Assembly (NCBI RefSeq): GCF_028807635.1
Contig: NZ_JARBAX010000001.1
Coordinates: 1,253,001 to 1,317,000, forward strand
DNA from: Streptomyces spiramyceticus
Lineage (GTDB): Bacteria > Actinomycetota > Actinomycetes > Streptomycetales > Streptomycetaceae
Reading direction: 5' to 3'
DNA length: 64,000 nucleotides
The notes below the pieces were generated by a model that was given only the letters and a program-made list of their open reading frames with translations, was not told where the DNA came from and ran no database searches. Shown here in pieces: positions 1 to 8,381 of the stretch; the first letter of the stretch is position 1, and each line of letters starts with the position of its first letter. The translations under genes and the position numbers were made by a program.

Positions 1-555
1 AACGTCAACTCCAACTTCCAGTTCACGCTGGCCGCCACGGACTACACGGACAACGCCTCCTGGTACAACCTGGCCTCCGGCTCGACCGCCGAGAAGGAGA
101 TGAAGTCCACCCTGCGCCAGGGCGGCCCCGGAGCCCTGAACTTCTACACCGCCAACCTCAGCGGCGGCCTGCTCGGCTGGGCGACCTTCCCGAGCTCGTA
201 CAACTCCAACCCGGGCATGGACGGCGTCGTCGTGCTCGACAAGTCGCTGCCCGGCGGCTCCGCAGCCAACTACAACGAGGGCGACACCGCCACCCACGAG
301 GTCGGCCACTGGATGGGCCTCTACCACACCTTCCAGGGCGGCTGCAACGGCAACGGCGACTACGTCACCGACACCCCGGCCGAGAAGAGCCCGGCGTACC
401 AGTGCCCGACCGGCCGTGACTCCTGCGCCAGCAAGACCGGCACCGACCCGATCCACAACTTCATGGACTACACGTACGACAACTGCATGTACCAGTTCAC
501 CCAGGGCCAGGTGACGCGGATGAGCAACAGCTGGACCGCGTACCGCGCCGGCTGA
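1..555 (+). CDS. Zinc metalloprotease, M43 (pappalysin-like), 3' part only
   Basis: The reading frame is open from base 1, so the start and any signal peptide lie outside the window; 184 residues are visible. The active site is [13 protein letters not shown], the HExxHxxGxxH zinc signature of metzincins, followed about 55 residues later by a Met-turn region around HNFMDY. Cysteines after the motif (GGCNGNG, YQCPTG, DSCAS, DNCMY) suggest disulfides typical of secreted M43 proteases. In the family these are extracellular endopeptidases. The first ATG in the fragment (position 100) is internal and not a start. Stop TGA at 553-555 is 25 bases before the next gene, which appears to have its own promoter. 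Confidence 0.88.
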   Translation, partial: NVNSNFQFTLAATDYTDNASWYNLASGSTAEKEMKSTLRQGGPGALNFYTANLSGGLLGWATFPSSYNSNPGMDGVVVLDKSLPGGSAANYNEGDTATHEVGHWMGLYHTFQGGCNGNGDYVTDTPAEKSPAYQCPTGRDSCASKTGTDPIHNFMDYTYDNCMYQFTQGQVTRMSNSWTAYRAG

Positions 556-568
556 CCGGACGGTCCTC

Positions 569-580
569 TACCCTGACGCC
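569..580 (+). promoter_or_regulatory. Candidate -10 box for a leaderless kinase transcript
   Basis: TACCCT at 569-574 fits TANNNT and ends 6 bases before the ATG at 581. There is no Shine-Dalgarno sequence. A transcript would start at or next to the start codon. No clear -35 is visible. Confidence 0.45.
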
Positions 581-2194
581 ATGAGCGGGCCGGGGGACAT
601 CGTAGACGGGCGTTTCGAGCTGTTGGAGCGGCTCGGCAGCGGGGGAATGGGCACGGTATGGCGTGCTCGTGACACCGCCCTCCACCGCGAGGTCGCCCTC
701 AAGGAAGTCCGTCCCTCCGGCCCCGCGTCGACGGGTGATGCCGAGGCCTCGCGTGTCCTGCGGGAGCGGGTACTGCGCGAGGCCAGAGCACTGGCCAGGA
801 TCAACCACCCCCATGTGGTGACCATCCATCACATCATCGACGAAGCGCCTCACCCCTGGCTCGTGATGGAACTCGTTCCGGGCCACACCCTTCAGCACTG
901 CCTGGAGCAGGGCCCCTTGCCGCCCCAGGAGGCGGCGCGCACCGGCCGTGAGGTCCTCTCCGCCCTGCGCGCCGCCCACACCGCCGGGATTCACCACCGC
1001 GACGTGAAACCGGCCAACGTCCTCCTGCGGGCGGACGGCAGCGCCGTCCTGACCGACTTCGGCATCGCCGCACTCCAGGACTCGGCGTCCCTGACGATGA
1101 CCGGCGAAGTGATCGGCTCCCCCGAGTACATGGCGCCCGAGCGCCTCCGCGGCGCGGCCGAGACCGCGATCCTTCCCGTAGGGGCGTCCGACTTCTGGTC
1201 GCTCGGCATGATGCTGTACGTCTGCGTGGAGGGCGTAAGCCCGATGCGCCGCGGCAGCACGCTCGCCACCCTGGCCGCGGTACTCGACGACCCCATTCCG
1301 CCGCCCCGTCAGGCAGGTCCGCTCGGGCCCGTACTGGCCGAGTTGCTGGTACGGGATCCCACTGCGCGGCCCGATGCGGACCGGCTCGACGCGCTGCTGG
1401 CAGGCGCTGCGGCGGGGCGCCTTCCGGCACCGCCTCCCCTGCCCGTACCGCCGTCGCCGACGCATTTCGACCCCTCTCGGCCTGCCGCGTACACACCGCC
1501 CCTTCCGCCGCAGTCACAGCAGACCGTGCAGTCCGTACGGTCGGAGCCGTCAGTGCGGCCCGAGGGGCAGCGCCGCAACCGGGCGCCCTTCGCGGCGGCG
1601 GCCGCCGTCGTCGCTCTCGCCCTGCTGTGCGCCGGTGCGTACGCCGTGCTGAAGCCGGAGGGCAAGGCGGGCACGACGGCAGGGCTGGGCGGCAGCGGCA
1701 GCACCACGACGGTCACCGCGAGCGCCACACCGGACACCAAGGGCCCGGAGACTTCCCCCGCCCCGTCCACGCCGGCTCCAACCGCACCGCCACCGACCAC
1801 ACCGCAGTCGACACCACCGCCCACAAAGACGTCCGCCACGCCGCCGCAGCAGCCGCCCGCCGTGGCCGACAGCTGGATCGCGCAGCTCCACTCCGAGCCG
1901 CTGTCGTCCGGAAGCGCCGCGCTCGACCGCCGCCTCGCGACTGTCCGTCGGCAGGTGCCCGGCGCCCAAGTGCTGCGCAGCGACGACTTCTCGTCGCTGC
2001 GGCCGGGCTACTGGGTCATCTACGCCCCGGGGCCGTTCAGCAACGGCCGCCAGGCGCTGTCCTTCTGCGCCGAGCGCGGCCGTACGACGGCCAATGAGTG
2101 CGTGGGCCGCTGGGTGAGCGACAGCACGGCCCACCGGACCTACCTGTGCCGCCCGCCGGCGAGCGCCCCGACCGGCCGCTGCACGCGCCCGTAA
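581..2194 (+). CDS. Receptor-like Ser/Thr protein kinase (PknB family)
   Basis: A 537-residue kinase. The catalytic domain occupies about residues 10-265: glycine loop GSGGMG (19-24), Lys41 in VALKE, catalytic Asp141 in HRDVKPANVLL, DFG at 159-161, and an APE motif. A proline-rich linker leads to one membrane segment near residues 335-355. A Thr/Pro-rich stalk and an extracellular domain of about 120 residues follow; it has cysteines but no PASTA repeats, so the sensed ligand is unknown. In the activation segment SLTMTGEVIGSPEYMAPE the Thr/Ser residues are likely autophosphorylation sites by family knowledge. It starts 25 bases after the protease gene with a leaderless-type promoter. Confidence 0.93.
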   Translation: MSGPGDIVDGRFELLERLGSGGMGTVWRARDTALHREVALKEVRPSGPASTGDAEASRVLRERVLREARALARINHPHVVTIHHIIDEAPHPWLVMELVPGHTLQHCLEQGPLPPQEAARTGREVLSALRAAHTAGIHHRDVKPANVLLRADGSAVLTDFGIAALQDSASLTMTGEVIGSPEYMAPERLRGAAETAILPVGASDFWSLGMMLYVCVEGVSPMRRGSTLATLAAVLDDPIPPPRQAGPLGPVLAELLVRDPTARPDADRLDALLAGAAAGRLPAPPPLPVPPSPTHFDPSRPAAYTPPLPPQSQQTVQSVRSEPSVRPEGQRRNRAPFAAAAAVVALALLCAGAYAVLKPEGKAGTTAGLGGSGSTTTVTASATPDTKGPETSPAPSTPAPTAPPPTTPQSTPPPTKTSATPPQQPPAVADSWIAQLHSEPLSSGSAALDRRLATVRRQVPGAQVLRSDDFSSLRPGYWVIYAPGPFSNGRQALSFCAERGRTTANECVGRWVSDSTAHRTYLCRPPASAPTGRCTRP

Positions 2195-2243
2195 CCGCCA
2201 GAGCCTCCAGAGCGCACAGAGCGCCAGGAGCACCCGACAACCT

Positions 2244-2813
2244 CTAGAGCGTCGCCAGGAACCCGATCGCGACCTTCCACGTCTGCTTGGCGGCCGCAGC
2301 GTCGTAGTCCGGCAGGTCCGGGTCGGTGTAGACGTGCCCGGCCCCCGGATAACGGTAGATCTCCACGTCCGCGCCGATCCGCTGCATCCGCAGATACCAG
2401 GTGTTCAGCCAGTCGTCCGACTCAAACGGGTCGGGGTCCGCGACATGAAGCTGTACGGGCAGGCCGGGCGCCGACGCATTGTCCGCGATGTCCGAAGTCC
2501 CGTGCAGAAGCAGCAGGCCGCGGGCCCTTTCGTCACCGAGCGCCAGAGTCTGCGCGACGGAACCGCCGAAGGAGAAACCGGCGTACACCAGACCGCTCTC
2601 GGAGTGCGGGGCGGCGGCCTGAACGGCCCGCTTGAGCAGCTCGTCGCGGCCGATGCTGTCCTTGAGCGCCATCCCCTCCTCCACGGTTTCGGCAGTTTGC
2701 CCCTCGAAAAGGTCGGGCACGTGCACCTGGTGCCCGGCGGCACGGAGCCGTTCCGCGGCAGCGTGCACCGCCGGCCGCAGACCGTAGACGGAATGGAAGA
2801 GCATGATGTCCAT
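2244..2813 (-). CDS. Dienelactone hydrolase family protein
   Basis: A 189-residue alpha/beta hydrolase. The nucleophile elbow is GFSFGG with Ser81. A catalytic Asp is probable in HVADPDPF (127-129) and His160 is in GAGHVYTD. Classical dienelactone hydrolases carry Cys at the nucleophile position, so this one is a serine variant and its substrate cannot be stated. No signal peptide is seen, so it is cytosolic. SD AGGA precedes the ATG. It faces the kinase gene (convergent, 49-base gap) and is divergent from the MscS gene with only 38 bases between start codons. Confidence 0.82.
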   Translation of the reverse strand: MDIMLFHSVYGLRPAVHAAAERLRAAGHQVHVPDLFEGQTAETVEEGMALKDSIGRDELLKRAVQAAAPHSESGLVYAGFSFGGSVAQTLALGDERARGLLLLHGTSDIADNASAPGLPVQLHVADPDPFESDDWLNTWYLRMQRIGADVEIYRYPGAGHVYTDPDLPDYDAAAAKQTWKVAIGFLATL

Positions 2814-2851
2814 GCCGTCATCCTGCCAGTTGGCGTCGGAGTCTCGGAGTC

Positions 2852-4081
2852 ATGGAGAACGTGCTGCGCCCGTTGACCGTCATCGGTGGCTCCGTCGTGC
2901 TCACGCTGCTCGTCGGCTGGGCCGCCGACCTTCTGCTGCGCCGGACCGATGCCCGCCACCACGAGACCCCGATGTGGGACCTGCTGCGCCGGTGCCGTCT
3001 GCCGCTTCAGGTCGTCCTCCTCACGGCCATGCTGAGAGGGATGTACGAGCAGACGGACCTGAGGGTCGTCCGGGAGCACAGGGACGGCATCGGCCAGGTC
3101 CTTTCGCTGGCGCTGATCGGCGCCGGTGCGTGGCTGGTGGTACGGATCACGTCCGCCGTGGTCGAGTCGTCGTATGCCCGCTACGCGTCCACCACACGCG
3201 ATCCGGCCCGGGTACGGCGCGTCCGTACCCAAGTCACGCTCATCATGCGGATCGTGACCGCGGTCGTCGCCGTGGTGGCCGCCGCCGCGATGCTGCTGAC
3301 CTTCCCCGGTATGCAGACCGCAGGGAAGTCGGTACTGGCCTCGGCCGGAATCATCGGCATCGTCGCCGGTGTCGCCGCCCAGTCGACTCTCGGCAACCTC
3401 TTCGCGGGCTTCCAGATCGCCTTCGGCGACATGGTGCGGATCGGCGACACGGTGGTCGTGGACGGCGAGTGGGGTGTGGTGGAGGAAGTCACGCTGACGT
3501 TCCTGGCCGTACGGACCTGGGACGAGCGGCGGATAACGATGCCCGTGTCGTACTTCACCAGCAAGCCGTTCGAAAACTGGTCGCGCGGCGGGGCCCAGAT
3601 GACCGGCACGGTCTTCCTTCAGCTGGACCACAGTGCCCCGGTGAGTCTGATGCGGGAGAAGCTCCGGGAAATCCTGGCCGCTTGCGAGGAGTGGGACGGC
3701 CGCGACTGGAGCCTTGCCGTCACCGATACGACGCCGAGCACGATGGAGGTACGGGCCGTCGTCACCGCGAAGGACGCGGACGACGTGTGGACGGTGCGGT
3801 GTGTCGTACGGGAGCAGCTGATCGCCTGGTTGTACGAGCACCATCCGTACGCACTGCCCCGGATCGCCACGTCCGCGGCCGCGCCGGCGCCGGACGGCCA
3901 GTGGCCCGAACTGGGCAAGGCCGACAGGCGTCCGCCGCGTGCCGAGGAGGTGCTCACCAACAAGTCCGACAACCCGGACGGCACGGACGACGCGGACCGC
4001 ACGGACCACGTGGACCGCACCGACCGCACCGACCGCACCGACCGCACCGACGACGCGATCCCGCGCACCGGCCGGGGCTAG
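2852..4081 (+). CDS. Mechanosensitive ion channel family protein (MscS-like)
   Basis: 409 residues. Hydrophobic N-terminal segments (about 6-28, 50-65, 85-110, 128-150) precede the conserved pore region with AGIIGIVAGVAAQSTLGN and the MscS beta domain (FQIAFGDMVRIGDTVVVDGEWG, WDERRITMPVSYF). In the family it releases solutes under hypo-osmotic stress at the cytoplasmic membrane. The C-terminal tail of about 40 residues is an Asp/Arg/Thr repeat encoded by a 9-bp tandem repeat, which is unlikely to be folded. It converges with the DUF418 gene with 16 bases between stop codons. Confidence 0.9.
   Translation: MENVLRPLTVIGGSVVLTLLVGWAADLLLRRTDARHHETPMWDLLRRCRLPLQVVLLTAMLRGMYEQTDLRVVREHRDGIGQVLSLALIGAGAWLVVRITSAVVESSYARYASTTRDPARVRRVRTQVTLIMRIVTAVVAVVAAAAMLLTFPGMQTAGKSVLASAGIIGIVAGVAAQSTLGNLFAGFQIAFGDMVRIGDTVVVDGEWGVVEEVTLTFLAVRTWDERRITMPVSYFTSKPFENWSRGGAQMTGTVFLQLDHSAPVSLMREKLREILAACEEWDGRDWSLAVTDTTPSTMEVRAVVTAKDADDVWTVRCVVREQLIAWLYEHHPYALPRIATSAAAPAPDGQWPELGKADRRPPRAEEVLTNKSDNPDGTDDADRTDHVDRTDRTDRTDRTDDAIPRTGRG
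3995..4048 (+). repeat. 9-bp tandem repeat inside the MscS gene
   Basis: Six units of 9 bp in the reading frame: GACCGCACG, GACCACGTG, then four perfect GACCGCACC copies (4013-4048). They encode Asp-Arg-Thr triplets in the protein tail. Copy number is likely variable between strains because unit length is a multiple of three. Confidence 0.9.
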
Positions 4082-4097
4082 GGCTTGCCCCCCGGCC

Positions 4098-5330
4098 TCA
4101 CCGCCGCAGCGCCCACCTCTGCACCGCCTCCAGCGGCCCGTGGGAGAACCGGCGCAGCCACAGCACGGATCCGGCCATCAGCGTCAGACACACCGCCGCC
4201 CACAGGCCCATGACCCACCACGGGCCGCTGCCTTCGAGCCGGGCGGCCAGGCCGAGACCGAAGCCGTAGGAAACAACCACGCAGAGCGCGTTCTGGGCGA
4301 CATAACACGTCAGCGCCGTACGGCCGACCGAGGTGAGTCCCAGCGTGAGCAGGCCGGTCTTGCGCACCCGGTCCGTCAGAACGCCGATGAGGCCGATGTA
4401 GCCCACCGCCATCACCGGAGCCGCCACATAGCGGCCGAACAGGAAGAAGTCCGGGCCTCCGAGGGCCGCCGCCGCGTTCAGCGGCAGCCCGACACCCAGG
4501 CCCCAGCCGAGCATGCGGACCCTGATGCGCCGCCCGCGCTCGTCGGCGGAGAACGCGCCCGCGCGGAACAGCCGTACGCCCAGCAGGAAGAGGAAGACCA
4601 GCAGCGCGAACGACAGCACCGGCTCGATGCGCAGGACCGCGGCGTGCTGGAGGCGGAACGTCACTTGCTCCAGATAGCTGCCGTCCGCGTAGAGAGCCAC
4701 GACGTCACTGTCCACGCCACTCTCACTGTCCACGCCGCCGGAACCGTCCCCGTCCGAGCCGACGGCGACGAGCGCCAGCGTGAGCAGGGACATGCCCGCG
4801 AGATGCAGCCCCGCCGCGCCCCACATCACCACCCTCCTGAACCGGTCGGAGCGGGTGAGCAGCCAGGCCACCAGAAGCGCGGTGACGGCGTACCCCATGA
4901 GTACGTCCCAGGCGAAGACCAGGACGAAGTGCAGGGTGCCTTCGGCGAACAGGAACAGCGCCCGCCACCGGTAGCGGCCCGGCCACGGCTGTCCGCGCTT
5001 GGCCGCCGACCCGAACTGGATGGCAAGGCCGACGCCGAACAGGATGGTCAGCATGGCCAGGAACTTGCCGTCGGCGAGGAACCTGAAGGTGCCTTCGGCC
5101 ACCACCGGCAGAGAGAAGCCGGACGCCCGGTCGACGGTTCCCGAGAGGATGCCCCACTCCGCCCCCGGGCTCGTGAAGATCCACACGTTGGTCATGAGCG
5201 TGCCGAGGATCGCCGCCCCGCGCAGTACGTCGAGGAGTGGCAGCCGCCCCGCCTGCCGGGTGCCTGTGCCCGCGTCCTTGCCCTCACCCGTAACAGGCGG
5301 GCACCGAACCGCACTTACGCTCTCCGTCAT
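4098..5330 (-). CDS. DUF418 family membrane protein
   Basis: 410 residues from the ATG at 5330, chosen because GGGGGAA lies 5 bases upstream in the transcript; in-frame starts at 5354 and 5363 have poorer spacing, and the open frame to 5510 is probably not translated. Motif RLPLLDVLRGAAILGTLMTNVW at the N-terminus and about eight to ten hydrophobic helices identify the DUF418 family, with the conserved C-terminal RTALTCYVAQNALC segment. Members are annotated as putative transporters or acyltransferase-like proteins and have no settled function. It stands alone between converging MscS and the GH5 gene. Confidence 0.85.
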   Translation of the reverse strand: MTESVSAVRCPPVTGEGKDAGTGTRQAGRLPLLDVLRGAAILGTLMTNVWIFTSPGAEWGILSGTVDRASGFSLPVVAEGTFRFLADGKFLAMLTILFGVGLAIQFGSAAKRGQPWPGRYRWRALFLFAEGTLHFVLVFAWDVLMGYAVTALLVAWLLTRSDRFRRVVMWGAAGLHLAGMSLLTLALVAVGSDGDGSGGVDSESGVDSDVVALYADGSYLEQVTFRLQHAAVLRIEPVLSFALLVFLFLLGVRLFRAGAFSADERGRRIRVRMLGWGLGVGLPLNAAAALGGPDFFLFGRYVAAPVMAVGYIGLIGVLTDRVRKTGLLTLGLTSVGRTALTCYVAQNALCVVVSYGFGLGLAARLEGSGPWWVMGLWAAVCLTLMAGSVLWLRRFSHGPLEAVQRWALRR

Positions 5331-5525
5331 CGCCGTTCCCCCAGGATTCGTCATGACCTCCATCGTCGCGACGCAGAGCGCGCAAATCCTCGTGAGCGGT
5401 GATGAATCCGCGCTACATCCTTCGATGTACCGGGCGGAAGTCAGCTGAGACCGCGCACATCGCCGTCCGGGACAGCGCTGTGCCCCCGCCGTCCGGGACG
5501 GCGGGGGCACAAGCGCACGTGACTG

Positions 5526-6551
5526 CTACTGGCGGATCTGCTGCCGGATCCAGACCCCGGCCTCCTTCAGGACGCCGGTCCCCGTCCACGTACTGCCGTT
5601 GCAGGTGCCGGGCTTGAAGACCGCGCCGGATCGGTTGTCGTCGGAGTAGTTCCAGTTGGTCCAGGAGATCTTCTTGCGCTTCATCAGGTCGAGGAAGCGC
5701 TGGGACTGGGCGAAGTCGTTGGCGCCTTCGCCGGCGTAGTTCTGCGTACCGAACTCGGTGACGAACACGGGGAGTCTGTCGGACGCCCGGTTGAGTGCGT
5801 CCAGGTATTCGCGCTGGTGGGAAGCGGCGTAGAAGTGGAACGTGTACATGATGTTGGAGGCATTGACCGGATTGCGGACGACCTCCTGCTCGTCCGCGCC
5901 CTCGGAGACGCCGAACGACGACCAGGCGCGCGTGCCGACCAGGACGACGGCGTCGGGGTCCTGCGCCCGGATGATCGGGATGATCTTCTCGGCGTACGAC
6001 TTGATCTTGGACCAGCCGACCCCGGACGGCTCATTGGCTACCTCGTAGAGAACGCCGGGGTTGTCTTTGTACTTCTTCGCCATCGCAGTGAAGAAGGTCT
6101 TGGCGCGCGAGAAGTTGTGGTTGGGGTCGCCCGGGTCGAGCATGTGCCAGTCGATCACGGCGTACATGCCGCGCCTGTTGGCCCCGTCGACGAACTTCTG
6201 GGCGAGGGCGGTGAAGCGCTGGGGGTCCGTCTCGTAGCCGTCCTCCTGGACGTACGTCGAGACGCGCAGCACGTCGGCACGCCAGTCGCCGGCGAGCGCG
6301 TCGAGCGATCCATCGGTGACGCACTGGGAATACCACTGGGTGCCGTGCGTGCTCATGCCGCGCAACTGGACGGCCTGGCCCTGGTCGTTGCAGAGCTGCC
6401 GGCCGCAGACCTTGAGCCGGCCGTTCGCGGAGACGGGTGAGGTGGGCGATGCGGGGGGTGCGGCGCCGACCGGCGACTGCAGTGCGATCACGGCTCCGAG
6501 TGCCATGGCGACGAGCAGGGTGTTGCGGGGGCGCATCGTGCGTCGATGCAT
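5526..6551 (-). CDS. Secreted glycoside hydrolase family 5 (endoglucanase-like)
   Basis: 341 residues from the ATG at 6551, which has GGGAG 8 bases upstream; an open frame extends to 6626 without an SD. Residues 1-30 form a Sec signal peptide (basic MHRRTMRPRN, hydrophobic core, cleavage after APVG/AAP-like sequence). The GH5 fold shows RGMSTHGTQW, the acid/base Glu174 in YEVANEPSG and the nucleophile Glu266 in VFVTEFGTQ. The family hydrolyses beta-1,4-glucans or mannans outside the cell; the exact substrate is not decided by sequence. No carbohydrate-binding module is present in the 341 residues. A ROK-type operator-like palindrome upstream suggests substrate-dependent repression. Confidence 0.9.
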   Translation of the reverse strand: MHRRTMRPRNTLLVAMALGAVIALQSPVGAAPPASPTSPVSANGRLKVCGRQLCNDQGQAVQLRGMSTHGTQWYSQCVTDGSLDALAGDWRADVLRVSTYVQEDGYETDPQRFTALAQKFVDGANRRGMYAVIDWHMLDPGDPNHNFSRAKTFFTAMAKKYKDNPGVLYEVANEPSGVGWSKIKSYAEKIIPIIRAQDPDAVVLVGTRAWSSFGVSEGADEQEVVRNPVNASNIMYTFHFYAASHQREYLDALNRASDRLPVFVTEFGTQNYAGEGANDFAQSQRFLDLMKRKKISWTNWNYSDDNRSGAVFKPGTCNGSTWTGTGVLKEAGVWIRQQIRQ

Positions 6552-6599
6552 GGGTGGTGCTCCCTTCGGGTGGGGGTCCGGACGGGAGTTCGCGTGAAA

Positions 6600-6618
6600 G
6601 TTAGGGTTGTTTCCAGTT
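6600..6618 (-). promoter_or_regulatory. Degenerate second copy of the GH5 operator-like site
   Basis: GTTAGGGTTGTTTCCAGTT matches 12 of 19 positions of the pattern GTTAGGAAASTTTCCTAAC suggested by the stronger site at 6631-6649. It may be a weak secondary operator or a decayed one. Confidence 0.3.
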
Positions 6619-6630
6619 GCCGTCAAGAGT

Positions 6631-6649
6631 GTTGGGAAGCTTTCCTAAC
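6631..6649 (-). promoter_or_regulatory. Operator-like palindrome upstream of the GH5 gene
   Basis: GTTGGGAAGCTTTCCTAAC is symmetric except at two positions. It resembles the palindromes I recall for ROK-family repressors (CsnR type) before Streptomyces chitosanase and other glycosidase genes. It lies about 80 bases upstream of the GH5 ATG. Confidence 0.5.
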
Positions 6650-6669
6650 GATTACGGAGACAGCAAAAC

Positions 6670-6696
6670 GGGGCCACAGCCCTGAGCTGTGGCCCC
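6670..6696 (-). terminator. Hairpin terminator downstream of the rluA-lspA operon
   Basis: An 11-bp perfect stem GGGGCCACAGC / GCTGTGGCCCC with a 5-base loop lies between the rluA-type gene (ends 6759) and the GH5 promoter. It has no long T tract, as is usual in streptomycetes. Confidence 0.75.
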
Positions 6697-6758
6697 GCCT
6701 GTCCTGCTGAGCTGCGATTACAACGCGCGCCGCATCGCCTGCGCGTAAGAGGCCGGAT

Positions 6759-7700
6759 TCACTCGCTCTCGGCCCGGATCGCGTCCAGCGCCTGCTGGAG
6801 GTCGTCCGGGTACGTGCTCTCGAACTCGACCCACTGCCCGTCGGAGGGGTGCTCGAAGCCGAGGCGCTTGGCGTGCAGCCACTGCCGCGTCAGGCCGAGG
6901 CGCTTGGCCATCGTCGGGTCGGCGCCGTAGGTCAGGTCACCCACGCAGGGGTGGCGGTGGGCGGACATGTGCACACGGATCTGATGCGTGCGCCCCGTCT
7001 CCAGCTTGATGTCCAGCAGTGACGCGGCCCTGAATGCCTCGATCAGGTCGTAGTGCGTGACGGAGGCCTTGCCCTCGGCCGTCACGGCCCACTTGTAGTC
7101 GTGGTTCGGGTGACGCCCGATCGGGGCGTCGATGGTCCCGCTCATGGGGTCGGGGTGGCCCTGCACCAGCGCGTGGTACTTCTTCTCGACGACCCGGTCC
7201 CGGAACTGCGCCTTGAGCAGCGTGTACGCCCGCTCCGACTTGGCCACGACCATGAGGCCGGACGTACCGACGTCGAGGCGGTGCACGATGCCCTGGCGCT
7301 CGGCGGCGCCCGAGGTCGAGATCCGGTACCCGGCGGCGGCGAGCCCGCCGATCACGGTGGTGCCGGTCCAGCCGGGGCTGGGGTGCGCGGCGACTCCGAC
7401 CGGCTTGACGATCACGACGATGTCGTCGTCGTCGTGCACGATCTCCATGCCCTCGACGGGCTCGGCGACGATCTGCACAGGCGCGGCGGCCTGCGGCATC
7501 TCCACCTCGAGCCACGCCCCGCCCCGGACCCGCTCGGACTTCCCGACCACCGACCCGTCGACCTGAACCTTCCCGGCGGCGGCAAGCTCGGCCGCCTTCG
7601 TACGGGAGAATCCGAACATCCGGGAAATGGCGGCGTCGACGCGCTCGCCCTCAAGGCCATCGGGAACGGGCAGGGTGCGGAACTCGGGAATCGTACTCAC
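6759..7700 (-). CDS. RluA family RNA pseudouridine synthase
   Basis: 313 residues. An N-terminal S4 RNA-binding domain (about 15-75) precedes the catalytic domain, whose signature [18 protein letters not shown] carries the catalytic Asp. The order S4 plus RluA catalytic domain and the position next to lspA match the RluD subgroup, which modifies the helix 69 loop of 23S rRNA in E. coli; the actual target here is inferred. It starts with GTG, 17 bases after the lspA stop, so the two genes are probably one transcript. Confidence 0.92.
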   Translation of the reverse strand: MSTIPEFRTLPVPDGLEGERVDAAISRMFGFSRTKAAELAAAGKVQVDGSVVGKSERVRGGAWLEVEMPQAAAPVQIVAEPVEGMEIVHDDDDIVVIVKPVGVAAHPSPGWTGTTVIGGLAAAGYRISTSGAAERQGIVHRLDVGTSGLMVVAKSERAYTLLKAQFRDRVVEKKYHALVQGHPDPMSGTIDAPIGRHPNHDYKWAVTAEGKASVTHYDLIEAFRAASLLDIKLETGRTHQIRVHMSAHRHPCVGDLTYGADPTMAKRLGLTRQWLHAKRLGFEHPSDGQWVEFESTYPDDLQQALDAIRAESE

Positions 7701-7717
7701 CCGTCGAGTATGCCTTG

Positions 7718-8314
7718 TCAGTCCTTATGAACGGTCCCGTCAGGGTCCAGGCCCCGGAACGACAGGATCACGATGAGGATGCCGCCGCACACAATCGCGG
7801 AGTCGGCGAGGTTGAAGACCGCGAAGTTCGCCGGCGCGATGAAGTCGACAACAGCGCCCTCGAAGACACCGGGCGAGCGGAAGATCCGGTCGGTGAGATT
7901 GCCCAGCGCACCGCCGAGCAGCAGGCCCAGCGCGATGGCCCAGGGCAGGCTGTAGAGCTTGCGCGCGAGCCGGGCGATCACCACGATCACGGAGGCGGCG
8001 ATGATCGTGAAGATCACCGTGAAGGCCTCGCCGATCCCGAACGCGGCGCCCGCGTTCCGTACCGCCTCGAACCTCAGCAGGTCACCGATGATCTCGATCG
8101 GCTCGTGGTGCTCCAGTTTGGCCACCACGAGCATCTTGGTGCTCAGGTCCAGCAGATAGGCCATGACGGCCACCGTGAAGAGCACAGCGATCTTCCGCTT
8201 GCCCTTGGGCGCGGGCTGCTCAGCCCGGCCTGCCGCGTCGGAGGACTCCTCCGGCTCGGCTCCCCCCGCCTCGGGGGTATCCGGCGTACCGATGATGCGC
8301 TCCGCCTCTGCCAC
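7718..8314 (-). CDS. lspA: Lipoprotein signal peptidase II
   Basis: 198 residues. Four membrane segments lie in the family pattern and the two catalytic aspartates are visible in GNLTDRIFR and FNLADSAI. The enzyme removes signal peptides from diacylglyceryl-prolipoproteins in the membrane. A charged N-terminal extension of about 45 residues rich in Glu/Ala/Pro precedes the first helix, common in actinobacterial LspA. The GTG start has GAGGGA upstream. It is the promoter-proximal partner of the pseudouridine synthase gene. Confidence 0.95.
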   Translation of the reverse strand: MAEAERIIGTPDTPEAGGAEPEESSDAAGRAEQPAPKGKRKIAVLFTVAVMAYLLDLSTKMLVVAKLEHHEPIEIIGDLLRFEAVRNAGAAFGIGEAFTVIFTIIAASVIVVIARLARKLYSLPWAIALGLLLGGALGNLTDRIFRSPGVFEGAVVDFIAPANFAVFNLADSAIVCGGILIVILSFRGLDPDGTVHKD

Positions 8315-8381
8315 GTGAGTCCCTCAACCTAGGTGCCTGACTGAGCACGAGGGTACGGCACACACGTACGGACTCCGAGGC

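Noticed and set aside
2405..4009. 534-residue minus-strand frame opposite the MscS gene
   Set aside because: Shadow of the channel gene with no recognisable domain; its far end runs out of frame through the dienelactone hydrolase gene.
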